Shown in pieces: positions 12,023 through 22,117 of a stretch of 64,000 bases of DNA. Each line of letters starts with the position of its first letter. The stretch's first letter is position 1. This DNA comes from Arabidopsis thaliana (taxonomy: Eukaryota; Streptophyta; Magnoliopsida; Brassicales; Brassicaceae), in NCBI RefSeq assembly GCF_000001735.4, contig NC_003071.7:19629443-19693442 (forward strand), in the 5' to 3' direction. The translations under genes and the position numbers were made by a program. The notes below the pieces were generated by a model. That model saw only the letters and a program-made list of their open reading frames with translations, searched no databases and was not told where the DNA came from.

Positions 12023-13876
12023 ATGTTGTTTCTCCGTCGAATCGCCGTCGTCTTCTTTGTCTTCACCTCTTTCTCCGCCGCTCAGAACTCCACGTGTCCT
12101 CTGGACTTTTCCGTCCTTGAACCGTTCCGGCGTCCGAAACCCGATGGCGCCACCACCTGCCAGTACCTCCTCCAAGGGCTACGCCTCCTCTACTCTCACC
12201 ATCTCCGTCAGACGGGTTCCTTTCTCCCGCCACCTGAGTCTGCTGCTTCTTGCTGGGCTGCTCTCCAGTCTTCCGTCGCCGGTTTCCTCCCTCGCTTTGA
12301 CGTCCGATCCACCTGCGGTTTCCAGACGCCGTGGATTTCGCAGGGGTGCATGGACATCACCACCAGGTCTCAATTCGAATCCCTTATCCCTAACTCCTCC
12401 CTCGCCACCACCGCCATGCGCTGTAACACCTCTCTCGAGAGCAATACCCCTTGCGCCTCCTGCACTCAGAGCCTCTCCGCGTTTCAGCCCTATCTCTCCG
12501 GTCCATCCCTCGGTAATGTCTCCGACTGTGCTTCTTTTCCCTCTATCTACGCCGCTGCTTTCGCCAATTCCTTGGGCCCCACCGACAAAGGCACCGCCAA
12601 ATGCTTGTTTCAGCTCGATTTGGCTTCTCCCACTAGCTCCGGTGCTAACAAAGTCAAAGTTCTAGTTTCTTCTTTCTCTGTTTTGCTCGTCGCCTCTGTT
12701 CTGGTTATCACCGCTTGGTTCTGGTACTGCCGGAGGAAGAAAAGCAAGCTTCTCAAGCCTCGGGATACTAGTTTAGAAGCTGGCACGCAGTCTAGACTTG
12801 ATTCCATGAGCGAGAGCACCACTCTTGTCAAATTCAGCTTCGACGAGATCAAGAAAGCCACCAACAATTTCTCACGCCACAACATCATTGGCCGGGGAGG
12901 TTACGGGAACGTCTTCAAGGGCGCCCTGCCCGACGGCACCCAGGTTGCCTTCAAGAGGTTCAAGAACTGTTCTGCTGGAGGGGACGCCAACTTCGCTCAT
13001 GAGGTCGAGGTCATCGCCAGCATCCGCCACGTCAATCTCCTTGCCCTCAGAGGCTACTGTACTGCAACCACGCCCTATGAAGGTCACCAGAGGATCATTG
13101 TCTGTGATCTTGTCAGTAACGGTAGCCTTCATGACCATCTCTTTGGCGACTTGGAGGCTCAGCTTGCCTGGCCTCTTAGGCAGAGGATCGCCCTTGGCAT
13201 GGCCAGAGGACTGGCTTATCTACACTACGGCGCACAACCCTCCATCATCCACAGGGATATCAAGGCCAGCAACATTCTCTTGGACGAGAGGTTTGAGGCC
13301 AAGGTTGCGGATTTCGGGCTGGCCAAGTTCAACCCCGAAGGAATGACTCATATGAGCACGCGGGTCGCAGGCACTATGGGATACGTTGCTCCAGAGTACG
13401 CACTGTACGGGCAACTGACTGAGAAAAGCGACGTGTACAGCTTTGGGGTGGTGCTTCTAGAGCTTCTGAGCAGGAGAAAGGCGATTGTGACAGACGAGGA
13501 GGGGCAGCCTGTGTCGGTGGCAGACTGGGCGTGGTCGCTGGTAAGAGAAGGCCAGACATTGGATGTGGTGGAAGACGGGATGCCAGAGAAGGGACCCCCA
13601 GAGGTTCTGGAGAAGTATGTGCTGATAGCAGTGCTGTGCTCTCACCCTCAGCTCCACGCAAGGCCAACAATGGATCAAGTGGTGAAAATGCTGGAGAGCA
13701 ATGAGTTCACTGTTATAGCCATACCTCAACGGCCAATCCCTCTGGTGGCTTGTAGGGAAGAGATTGACCGCTCTGTTAGTAGCAGCAGTGGCTCAGGGAA
13801 GCTCACTAGCCCCACGGGATATCAGGCCTTCTCATTCGGAGGTGATGGCCCCTCAGGGAACACGAATACCACTTAG
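12023..13876 (+). CDS. RKF3: Receptor-like kinase RKF3 (SPARK extracellular domain)
   Basis: An intronless gene of 617 aa, as in AT2G48010. It is a plasma-membrane receptor-like Ser/Thr kinase first described as flower-expressed; its ligand is unknown to me. Signal peptide residues 1-20 (ends FTSFSAAQ). A cysteine-rich SPARK-type ectodomain follows to about 205, with CASC and several NxS/T sites. One membrane span lies at about 211-235, followed by RRKKSK. The kinase domain (about 285-560) has all key residues: glycine loop GRGGYGNVFKG, Lys311 in VAFKRF, catalytic Asp412 in HRDIKASN, DFG Asp430 and an APEYA activation segment. It is an RD kinase. The 3' side has AATAAA at 13972. Two upstream out-of-frame ATGs lie 38 and 43 nt before the start. 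Confidence 0.95.
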   Translation: MLFLRRIAVVFFVFTSFSAAQNSTCPLDFSVLEPFRRPKPDGATTCQYLLQGLRLLYSHHLRQTGSFLPPPESAASCWAALQSSVAGFLPRFDVRSTCGFQTPWISQGCMDITTRSQFESLIPNSSLATTAMRCNTSLESNTPCASCTQSLSAFQPYLSGPSLGNVSDCASFPSIYAAAFANSLGPTDKGTAKCLFQLDLASPTSSGANKVKVLVSSFSVLLVASVLVITAWFWYCRRKKSKLLKPRDTSLEAGTQSRLDSMSESTTLVKFSFDEIKKATNNFSRHNIIGRGGYGNVFKGALPDGTQVAFKRFKNCSAGGDANFAHEVEVIASIRHVNLLALRGYCTATTPYEGHQRIIVCDLVSNGSLHDHLFGDLEAQLAWPLRQRIALGMARGLAYLHYGAQPSIIHRDIKASNILLDERFEAKVADFGLAKFNPEGMTHMSTRVAGTMGYVAPEYALYGQLTEKSDVYSFGVVLLELLSRRKAIVTDEEGQPVSVADWAWSLVREGQTLDVVEDGMPEKGPPEVLEKYVLIAVLCSHPQLHARPTMDQVVKMLESNEFTVIAIPQRPIPLVACREEIDRSVSSSSGSGKLTSPTGYQAFSFGGDGPSGNTNTT

Positions 13877-14998
13877 ATGAGATATGTATGTTGTAGATAT
13901 TAATTTAGTGTGCATTCATTTCATTCTTTGATGCTTCTTCTGTCACTTATGTAAGTACAGTTGCTTTTTCCAATAAACTCATCTTGTTGTAACAGCTTTG
14001 GATGCAATATTATACAGGCTTAGAAATATATATATACACACATTTCACATTGGTATCAAATGTCAGACCACGACAAAAGCTTTTGTTGGAAAAAGACACG
14101 AAAGATGCGGAGGTCCATGAAGATATCCATGTGTGAGTGTGCAACACTTTGATTGATCCGCTCCGGTGATTTCTCTGCTAACGTCATTAATCAACTTTGC
14201 AATGACATTTTGGTGGGTGGGTTATCTTACATTCTTTTCTTTTCTTTTTACTCAAATTTTTATAAACAAAATCTTTCTGAAAGAAGAAGGAACGATCGAG
14301 TTACATAAGCAAGATCGCTGTATCAACAGTCACGTCTTTTAATGTTAACAAGAAAGATAAAAAAGACAGATCTGATTCAAATGGATCTGCGTGAGTTTTC
14401 TGTTTTTCTTGGATGATTAATGAATGATTCACAAGAATTTCAGAAAAAAAAACTGAGATCAAGGTTTTGACAAGAGGCCAAAGACATCACGTGTCTGTCT
14501 CTGTCCAATCCACGCCAGCCACTAGCATGTGTGTGCGTATTCAGTTTTACTTGTACATCTTTCTTCTTTTTTTTTTTTAAATGTGAATTTGCTTAGTGTA
14601 TCTTTTAGTATACACATAGTGGATAAGTAGTTTATAAACTCATTTTTGTTTGAACTCCCCCGAGTGGGCTCAACGTTGTCATTAGCTATATTCTAGTTTA
14701 ATGGTTATCATCAGAAAATCTGAAATCAAATTTTTGGATTGTAATCCATGGCTGCTCTTGGTAAAGGACATAAAACAGCTTTCATCTCTTGAATGGTAAC
14801 AAACCCCACAAAGGATTTCTTGCCTAAAGGGTCACTCTTACCCATAAAAAGTTTTCACCTTTAATTCTTGTCCTCCGCTTTTCCATTTTACTCTTCTTGT
14901 ATGTTTCTGTCTTCTTACTCAACTTTTGCTTCAGGCTTCGTCTCTTTTGCAATTTTTGAGTTAGCCAAGTGCTCAAGGGAGATACATAATACCTGAAG
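13877..14998. other. Intergenic, RKF3 3' UTR to transporter promoter and leader
   Basis: 1.1 kb, strongly AT-rich. The RKF3 polyadenylation signal is at 13972-13977. The right-hand 300 bp should hold the leader of the next gene, which in Arabidopsis is reported to contain an alternatively retained 5' UTR intron. A possible donor (TTG/GTAAAG near 14759) and acceptor (GCTTCAG near 14935) are present, but I cannot prove them. Nothing else seen. Confidence 0.5.
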
Positions 14999-17565
14999 AT
15001 GTCCAAGGCAAGTGATGCCGTCAGAGAACCATTGGTGGACAAGAATATGGCTGGATCAAAACCAGACCAGCCGTGGATGGTTTATCTCAGCACATTCGTT
15101 GCGGTCTGTGGTTCTTTTGCGTTCGGTTCTTGTGTAAGTGATTTTAGATTTATGGAAAGTCACTAACTTTGTTTCTGGTCTAAAAATGAACGTTATACTA
15201 AAACTTGGTTTCGTTGCAGGCGGGATACTCTTCACCTGCTCAGGCTGCAATTAGGAATGACCTTTCATTGACTATAGCTGAGGTACATAATCCTTCTAGG
15301 AAAGATTGTTCATCACTTATTCATTGAATGTTGCTTACCTCTAGCTTGGATTCTGCAGTTTTCACTCTTTGGTTCTTTACTAACTTTTGGCGCAATGATC
15401 GGTGCTATAACAAGCGGGCCTATAGCTGATTTAGTTGGAAGAAAGGGGGTAAGGAAATGTTTGAAACTTTCCATCTATTAGTTTTCTTTGTGTTGACAAC
15501 ACGTACTTACTTGTGGTGGATCTGTATCCAGGCGATGAGAGTTTCCTCTGCATTTTGTGTAGTCGGGTGGCTAGCAATCATCTTTGCCAAGGTATTACTC
15601 AGGATCCAAAACAGTGGCTATATATGCTGCTCTTAAAGTTTTTCCTAATGTATCTCTCTTTTTGTCTCAATCAAAGGGAGTAGTGGCTCTGGACCTTGGA
15701 AGACTGGCAACGGGATATGGAATGGGAGCATTTTCCTATGTGGTGAGCCCATCGAGTTAATACATTTTCTGTTCAACATCTCGTTATCCAGTGTTAATGA
15801 TACGTTTGGTGTGTAGGTGCCAATCTTTATAGCAGAAATTGCACCTAAAACTTTCAGAGGGGCTCTAACCACACTGAACCAGGTAACTAAAGAGCAACAT
15901 GAAGATCTTTTGTCTCCCTTACTACTCTGTTAGGGGATTGTGAAAAGAAGCTACCGTTTTGTGCCACAGATTCTGATCTGCACTGGAGTGTCGGTTTCCT
16001 TCATCATAGGCACACTAGTGACGTGGAGAGTCTTGGCATTAATAGGTAATTAAGGAATTTACGTGGAGAGTCTCCATCCATGTCAGAATACTTATGTGTG
16101 TAATGTGGCTTCAGGAATCATCCCATGCGCTGCCTCCTTCCTTGGCCTCTTTTTTATCCCTGAGTCTCCAAGATGGCTGGTAAGACCACAATAAGCACCA
16201 TAAAAGCTTTGACATGTATACTTTCTTGTGAATAATTAGTCGTACATGTGTTTGTAGGCAAAAGTGGGGCGTGATACGGAGTTTGAAGCTGCACTGAGGA
16301 AGCTCCGTGGGAAGAAGGCTGATATTTCGGAGGAGGCAGCAGAGATCCAGGTTTTGAACTCTTGCGATTTTCTTCTTCTGAATCTATGAAACCATCTCAT
16401 GATCTGAAAACATATCACTATCATTCTTGACAGGATTATATCGAAACTCTGGAAAGGCTACCGAAAGCCAAGATGCTGGATTTGTTTCAGAGGAGATACA
16501 TACGCTCTGTTCTTGTAACAACACCCTTGCAACATAAATATCAATCTTCTTCTTAGTCACGTAACGTTGCAGATTCAAATTCATCACCAATTGCATGATT
16601 TTGTTGGAACAGATAGCTTTCGGGTTGATGGTGTTTCAGCAGTTTGGAGGAATCAACGGAATATGTTTCTACACAAGCTCGATATTTGAGCAAGCAGGTA
16701 ATACATAGAGAGAGATTCTTGAATGATACACCTTTATTAACTTGTATCTAATAATCAGCCATATTATTTTGTGTCAGGTTTTCCCACAAGACTTGGGATG
16801 ATAATATATGCTGTTCTTCAGGTATCTACTAATAGCAGCAGTCCAAATTCAAAAGATTATTCTTAATCTCTCTCTTGTTATGTTCACAAAATATCAGGTG
16901 GTAATCACTGCGCTTAATGCACCGATAGTTGACAGAGCCGGAAGAAAACCATTGCTACTGGTAAACAAAATGAGCCTTGAAAAGATTTTGACAGGGAACA
17001 AACTAACTCCAAGGAGTTGTGGCAGGTTTCTGCAACAGGGTTAGTGATAGGCTGTTTGATAGCAGCGGTTTCTTTCTATCTCAAGGTTCACGACATGGCG
17101 CACGAAGCAGTCCCAGTCCTGGCTGTTGTTGGTATAATGGTAAGCAACCAAATTGAATTGAATGATTTGTTAGCACCAAAAAAACTGAGATGAAAGAGAG
17201 CAGGTGTACATAGGATCGTTTTCAGCAGGAATGGGAGCAATGCCGTGGGTGGTCATGTCTGAGGTAAATTCCATCCCTGAGGGACAATTACTTGCTGTTG
17301 TTGTTGTTACTTGACAAATTCAAATGTTTTGCAGATATTTCCCATAAACATAAAAGGAGTAGCAGGAGGCATGGCGACGCTGGTGAACTGGTTTGGAGCG
17401 TGGGCTGTTTCTTACACTTTCAACTTCCTCATGTCCTGGAGCTCTTACGGAACTTTCCTCATTTACGCTGCCATCAACGCGCTGGCCATTGTCTTCGTCA
17501 TTGCCATCGTGCCTGAGACAAAAGGGAAGACATTGGAGCAGATCCAAGCTATAGTCAATCCATAG
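14999..17565 (+). CDS. ZIF2: MFS transporter, ERD6-like sugar porter family (ZIF2 locus)
   Basis: Sixteen exons: 14999-15133, 15220-15282, 15359-15448, 15532-15591, 15677-15742, 15817-15882, 15970-16045, 16115-16179, 16258-16350, 16434-16514, 16613-16697, 16778-16821, 16898-16960, 17026-17139, 17204-17263 and 17335-17565; 463 aa, the A. thaliana length. Twelve membrane segments are expected. Sugar-porter signatures are clear: ADLVGRKG in loop 2-3, PESPRWL after TM6, [12 protein letters not shown] in TM7, DRAGRKPLL in loop 8-9 and [12 protein letters not shown] at the C terminus. The N-terminal [13 protein letters not shown] is a dileucine-like tail typical of tonoplast ERD6-like proteins. By position this is AT2G48020, which I recall as ZIF2, reported to move zinc into the vacuole although its sequence is sugar-porter-like; the substrate is not settled by sequence. 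Confidence 0.9.
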
Positions 17566-18391
17566 CTCAAACACTTCCTAGATGTTCGTTTCTATTAGCC
17601 AGCTGGGACATAAATTGCAATCTTGGATCTCTTTGCTTTTATGATTCTTTACTGAGTTCAATTGTTATCACTCTCTCTATTTCTAATCTCTTCTTAATGA
17701 ACTTTGGACTTCAATTTGATGTTTTTCCATAGTTCAGCTAGCCTCTTTCCTCCTATATATATCCTCCTATGTAACAAAAGAGAGAAAGCAGATCACTCAT
17801 ACAAACCAAAACATTACCTCTACCTCTGAGAAAGAGCGCAGATTCATTCTTGCTTTATTATATCATATTCATTAGTATAATTTCATCATATTCATTTGTA
17901 TTTTGCCTCCGAAAATAAAGACATTTATCAATAAAATCATGTTACAAGTGTATAACTTGGGAATGAAGTTATCTTATCTCGAGGCCGTATAGAAACCCGA
18001 GTCATAGTTATTGCTAAGGACTATCTTCAAAGTCAGAGCTTATCCAACATTGACTATTTTAATTAATACAGTAAGTGCTAACGTTTTCAAGAAAGCTAAT
18101 TAATCTCATTTTGAGAAACTACAAACAGAAAAAAAAACAAGAGTACAGTAGTACTTACTCACTCATGAATACTACAGGTTTCGGTTAAAGAAGCCACCTT
18201 GTCTAATTAACATTAAAAGCAGACCAAAATTAGGATGTAGAAAAAATGGAAATCTAGGCAAAAGTATATCAGACTTCACGTTCAACACAGAGACTAGCAC
18301 GATTATTAACTATACACAGATCTCAAATTGTGTTAATCAACCAACAGTCGAAAAAAAACCTGTAACATTTTGTAATATATATGTTGATTGT
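17566..18391. other. Convergent intergenic region, 3' ends only
   Basis: 826 bp between two convergent genes. It is AT-rich with AATAAA-type signals (for example near 17915 and 17930). I see no coding potential, repeat or RNA gene. Confidence 0.6.
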
Positions 18392-20546
18392 TCATGCTTT
18401 ATAGTAGTGTGTCCTCCACGAGGCCTTTGTGAGAGACGAGTTATTATTATACGTAGTCGCTGTAATTCTCTGCAGCTTATGTGATCTTATCGGTCGCTGC
18501 TCCTGCTCGTTGACGTTGATCGATGTAGCTTTTACAACATCGACTTTGACTATGTGATGGTCCGAGGTTCCTTTGGAAGACAACACGGAATACGACCCTG
18601 GCACGAACCGGTACGGTGAATCGGAGGAAGCAAGTATGTAGTCCACGCGTGTCCCGTACTTGCATGTCCCCTGCACACCTGTAAAATTAAAACTCTATCA
18701 ATCAAAACTCTATTGAGGGAGGAAACAGCTAGCAAGCATGCGGTTGTTTGACGGTGCTCACTTTGGCCTTTGGCGACAACAACCACAGATTCGCATTCTC
18801 CAGCAAAGTCCTTAGCGTCAGTGTATTCTTTGCTCTTTAAGAATCTCATCACTTGTGCTTTTGGTATTGGCTTACCCATCTCTTCGTAATACTATATAGC
18901 AGCGTACGTTAATAATTACATATAGAAAAGCTAGCTGTTACTAGATCGATTGATAACTTGTATATATATATATATATATGTGCATTAATTTGTTTGGATA
19001 ATGTACCTTGACGATGTCGGTCCATCTCTCAGGAGAATAATCGGATTCGTCGAGAGAATTGAGAGCACCAGCGAGTATGTGCGGTACGTTGGTGGATTGG
19101 ATAATGGCATCGACTTGCTTCATTCTCCACTTCTCGTCCAAGTGATCCAGATGAGTGCAGTGAAACTCCACTTCCCCGCTCCCGGGAACCTCTATGCTCG
19201 CCTTCAACACGTTCCTGTAAATCATTCACATATAGTAAAATTAACCTAATTAATTGTTTGATTGTCAAAATATAATTTCTAACATATATAAAACCACATG
19301 CACCTACAGTATATAGGTACCTTTCTTATAATCAGAATGCTTACAACATGCAAGAACAACAAAAACTTACTAATACCACCACCTTTTTCTATGTCTGCCA
19401 CCAATTTGATAAAATAAAATAAAAAACATTTAATTATTGTGAATTTGGTAGGAAATTTTTATTAAAAAAAAAACACTAGAGTTTTCACAAGAACCCCATG
19501 AGATATTTATTTATAGAGATACTAATAATAATTCAAAGACAAAAGTAAGTACAATATTGACGTTTGAAGCTGTCGCTAAGAATATACAGCTGTTATATAT
19601 ACATGTTTGTGCGTATGTGTTTGTATGTATATGTACACACATTTGATGCTCTCACGAGACGACCATGACGACTAGGTTCTCAATTGGTACAAAGTCGCCG
19701 CATCCATTTTATTGTTTGATTCCTTTAATAAAAGGAACATACTGTATACTATATTGATCAACCACAATTTGTATCCTTAAGTTTGAGGGTTTTAGTTGGT
19801 AACACTAATTATAAATAAGGGTAATAACTTAAAACAAGAAAAAGAAAAACAGACCTGAAATCAGTGTGGTCGAAGATTCTTAGAACATTGGAGCTTTTGA
19901 TGGGCCACTTAGAGAGAATGGCGTTGCCGTACTCCGGCGCCCAGCTCTCGGCGAAGACGTAATTCATCCCCAGCGCCGCAGCGAGATCGGAGAGCGGTCT
20001 CATTTGGTCAGCCTCGTCCGCCTTGACGTCTTGAAGAGCCAGCACGTCTGCGTCTAGCTCACTCAGCACTTCCAGAGCCGTTCTGGTGCTCCGGAGACCG
20101 ATCTCGCCGGGCCTGAGGGGAGAGTGCTGTGGATCCTCCCGGAAGCTGAGCTGGCGGCTGATCTCGTTGTCGGGGAGATTGATGGAGACTCTCCTAGGCC
20201 TGGATTTGGCAAACCTCTGTTGCTTTCTAGAGTCGTGAGTAGGAGATGCGGCGGCGTTCATGGGCTTGAGAATGCTCTTGGGGCGGTCAACCGTAGACTT
20301 GGACCGGAATGGCAAGCCCTTGTTGCTAGGGACGGCGGGAGCCATGGAGAACATAGCAGCGTTAAAGGTGGCCACTGTGATGGTTTTGTCCGGGTTTGGG
20401 TGGATGGCGGCTGCCGATGAAAAGCCATTTTGATGATGATGAGTCTCAGGAGAAGAATCAACTGAGAGGTGGTGGTGGTTGACGGAGATTCTGGCTTTCC
20501 GGGGACGGCGGAGACGACGGCGGAGGAAAGCAATGAGGTTCAACAT
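18392..20546 (-). CDS. DNase I-like (endonuclease/exonuclease/phosphatase fold) protein
   Basis: Four exons, 19855-20546, 19007-19214, 18762-18891 and 18392-18678, give 438 aa, the length I recall for AT2G48030. The fold hydrolyses phosphodiester or phosphomonoester bonds (nucleases, inositol phosphatases, deadenylases); this subgroup has no known substrate. Residues 1-25 are basic (FLRRRLRRPRKAR), so membrane- or nucleus-proximal. Core motifs: TVATFNAAMFS at the start of the domain, DADVLALQDVKADE, FHCTHLDHL, then ILAGALNSLDESD where many relatives have a GDxN, and a terminal TSDHHIVKVD with the catalytic His. The Ala in place of Asp in GALNSLD may be normal for this plant group. The first intron is long (640 bp) and the second contains a (TA)n tract. 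Confidence 0.9.
18961..18979. repeat. (TA)n microsatellite in intron 2 of the DNase I-like gene
   Basis: An uninterrupted run of about nine TA units, inside the intron between exons 2 and 3. Useful only as a polymorphic marker. Confidence 0.9.
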
Positions 20547-22117
20547 ACTAAAAAAAGGGCGATCGCATTTATTAAGTCTAAAACTAGTAAAAGTATATAC
20601 TTTTGAGTTTTGACAATGAGAGAGAGAGATGATATAGATTTCCTTTTATACGAAGAAATGAGAGAGAGAGAGTTGTGGAATGTGGAGTTTGCTGCACAAA
20701 AAAGAAGGTCATATGAGCTTCTTGGGAAAATGGTATTTGGCTTACGTGGCATTATCAACTCATCATCGATGTTAATAAATGTACCAAATCCTTTTCTTTT
20801 TTGTGTGTCTTAATTGTATTTTATTACTATTATTTTAGAAAAGCCCACCAATCATTTGGTTTCAGTCTTTTATTTTCCAATACAGAAATCATGAAATACA
20901 GTATGGTATTCTGTTTTTGTTTTGTTTAGGTAAATCTCGAACTAAAAGTATACAATTATTATGGACGTTAAACAACTACGAAGGAATAGGTTTATGAACC
21001 ATCGTCAGAGAAGAGAAAGGGAGCATATTCTATAATTAACGAAAAGGAAATTAACAACTCCCAAAAAAAGTTATAGAGATTTTATTTTTATATATAGGTT
21101 TAATGCATGGTATATATATAGCTAGTGGGTCAGGCCTATTTGACATGGACCTCCTCATTAAAACTAATTAGACTATCAATTTCAAGCATATGTGGACCAA
21201 CTGCTCTGTAATTTAAAATTAGTAATATGTTGTATCTGTGTGATTGTGGTATTTAAATAAGGAATTTGATATCAGTCACAATCACTTTTATTATTATATG
21301 GAGGAGGAAAGATTGAATAATAATCTATTTAAGAAAAGAAAGAAAGAAAAAAAAAAGTGTCAAAAAGAAAAGAACAAAAAAGGATGGAATCGAGAGAGAG
21401 CGTTGCAAGTTAGGTCAAGTGTTAATTGTTTTGTATATGAAAAAGGTAAGGAAGGATGACTTATTTAGATATGGGTAAAGTCTAATATAATCTCTTAGCT
21501 GGATTTTCTAATAATACTAATACTACAATACAGTTGCCAAAACAACTGCATGCTGTTTCCATCCTACCAAAACGGCATTACATACTCTGTCTTTTTTCTT
21601 CGTGTACTTATTTTATCCAAATCCTTTTTCTGCCACATTCCCACTCAGATATATACATGTTGTTGTCTTCCAATGAATGATACTTGTATATTGATCTATA
21701 ACAACTTAACAAACACACTAGAAAACGACTATTTTATTATATTTCTCATTCGTAGAGTACTAATTAGTAATTATTATCGTTTATGAGGTCATAGATAATC
21801 AATAATCAAGGGATGATTATTTAATATTGGGCCACGGCCCACATTCAATTATACTATGTGTGTTTCGGCCCATCGTCTCGGATGTGTGGCTCTGTCTCCT
21901 CTTTTCATTTTGGCTGGTTTAGTCTTTTAGGAGATTGGACTTCTGAATGTGGAATGCTTCTTTGAACCCATCTCTCATTTCTCCTCTTTTCATTATGTCG
22001 CAACTACAATAATCAACTACAAGCTGATTGAAAACAAAACAAATCCCTCAGAATATTCCGCTCAGTATGTACAAATATGACAAAGTGTTTCTTTAGTGTG
22101 AGAGACTGGTTTTGGAC
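20547..22117. other. Intergenic, DNase I-like promoter and PIEZO 3' UTR
   Basis: 1.57 kb, AT-rich. The left end carries the leader and promoter of the DNase I-like gene, with a GA-repeat near 20618-20670. The middle (20900-21780) has no coding potential that I can see. The right end holds the PIEZO 3' UTR and, unexpectedly, three site II promoter elements around 21828-21872. Confidence 0.5.
21828..21872. promoter_or_regulatory. Orphan cluster of three site II elements
   Basis: TGGGCC at 21828-21833, GGCCCA at 21836-21841 and GGCCCA at 21867-21872, the first two forming a near-palindrome. Such clusters are normally core-promoter elements, but no gene start lies beside them: PIEZO ends 246 bp to the right and the nearest start codon is 1.3 kb to the left. 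They may drive an unannotated transcript or be leftover. Confidence 0.4.

Noticed and set aside
12012..12665. Ser/Pro-rich plus-strand frame over the RKF3 ectodomain as a separate gene
   Set aside because: It is the C-rich shadow of RKF3, lacks any domain and ends at random inside the gene.
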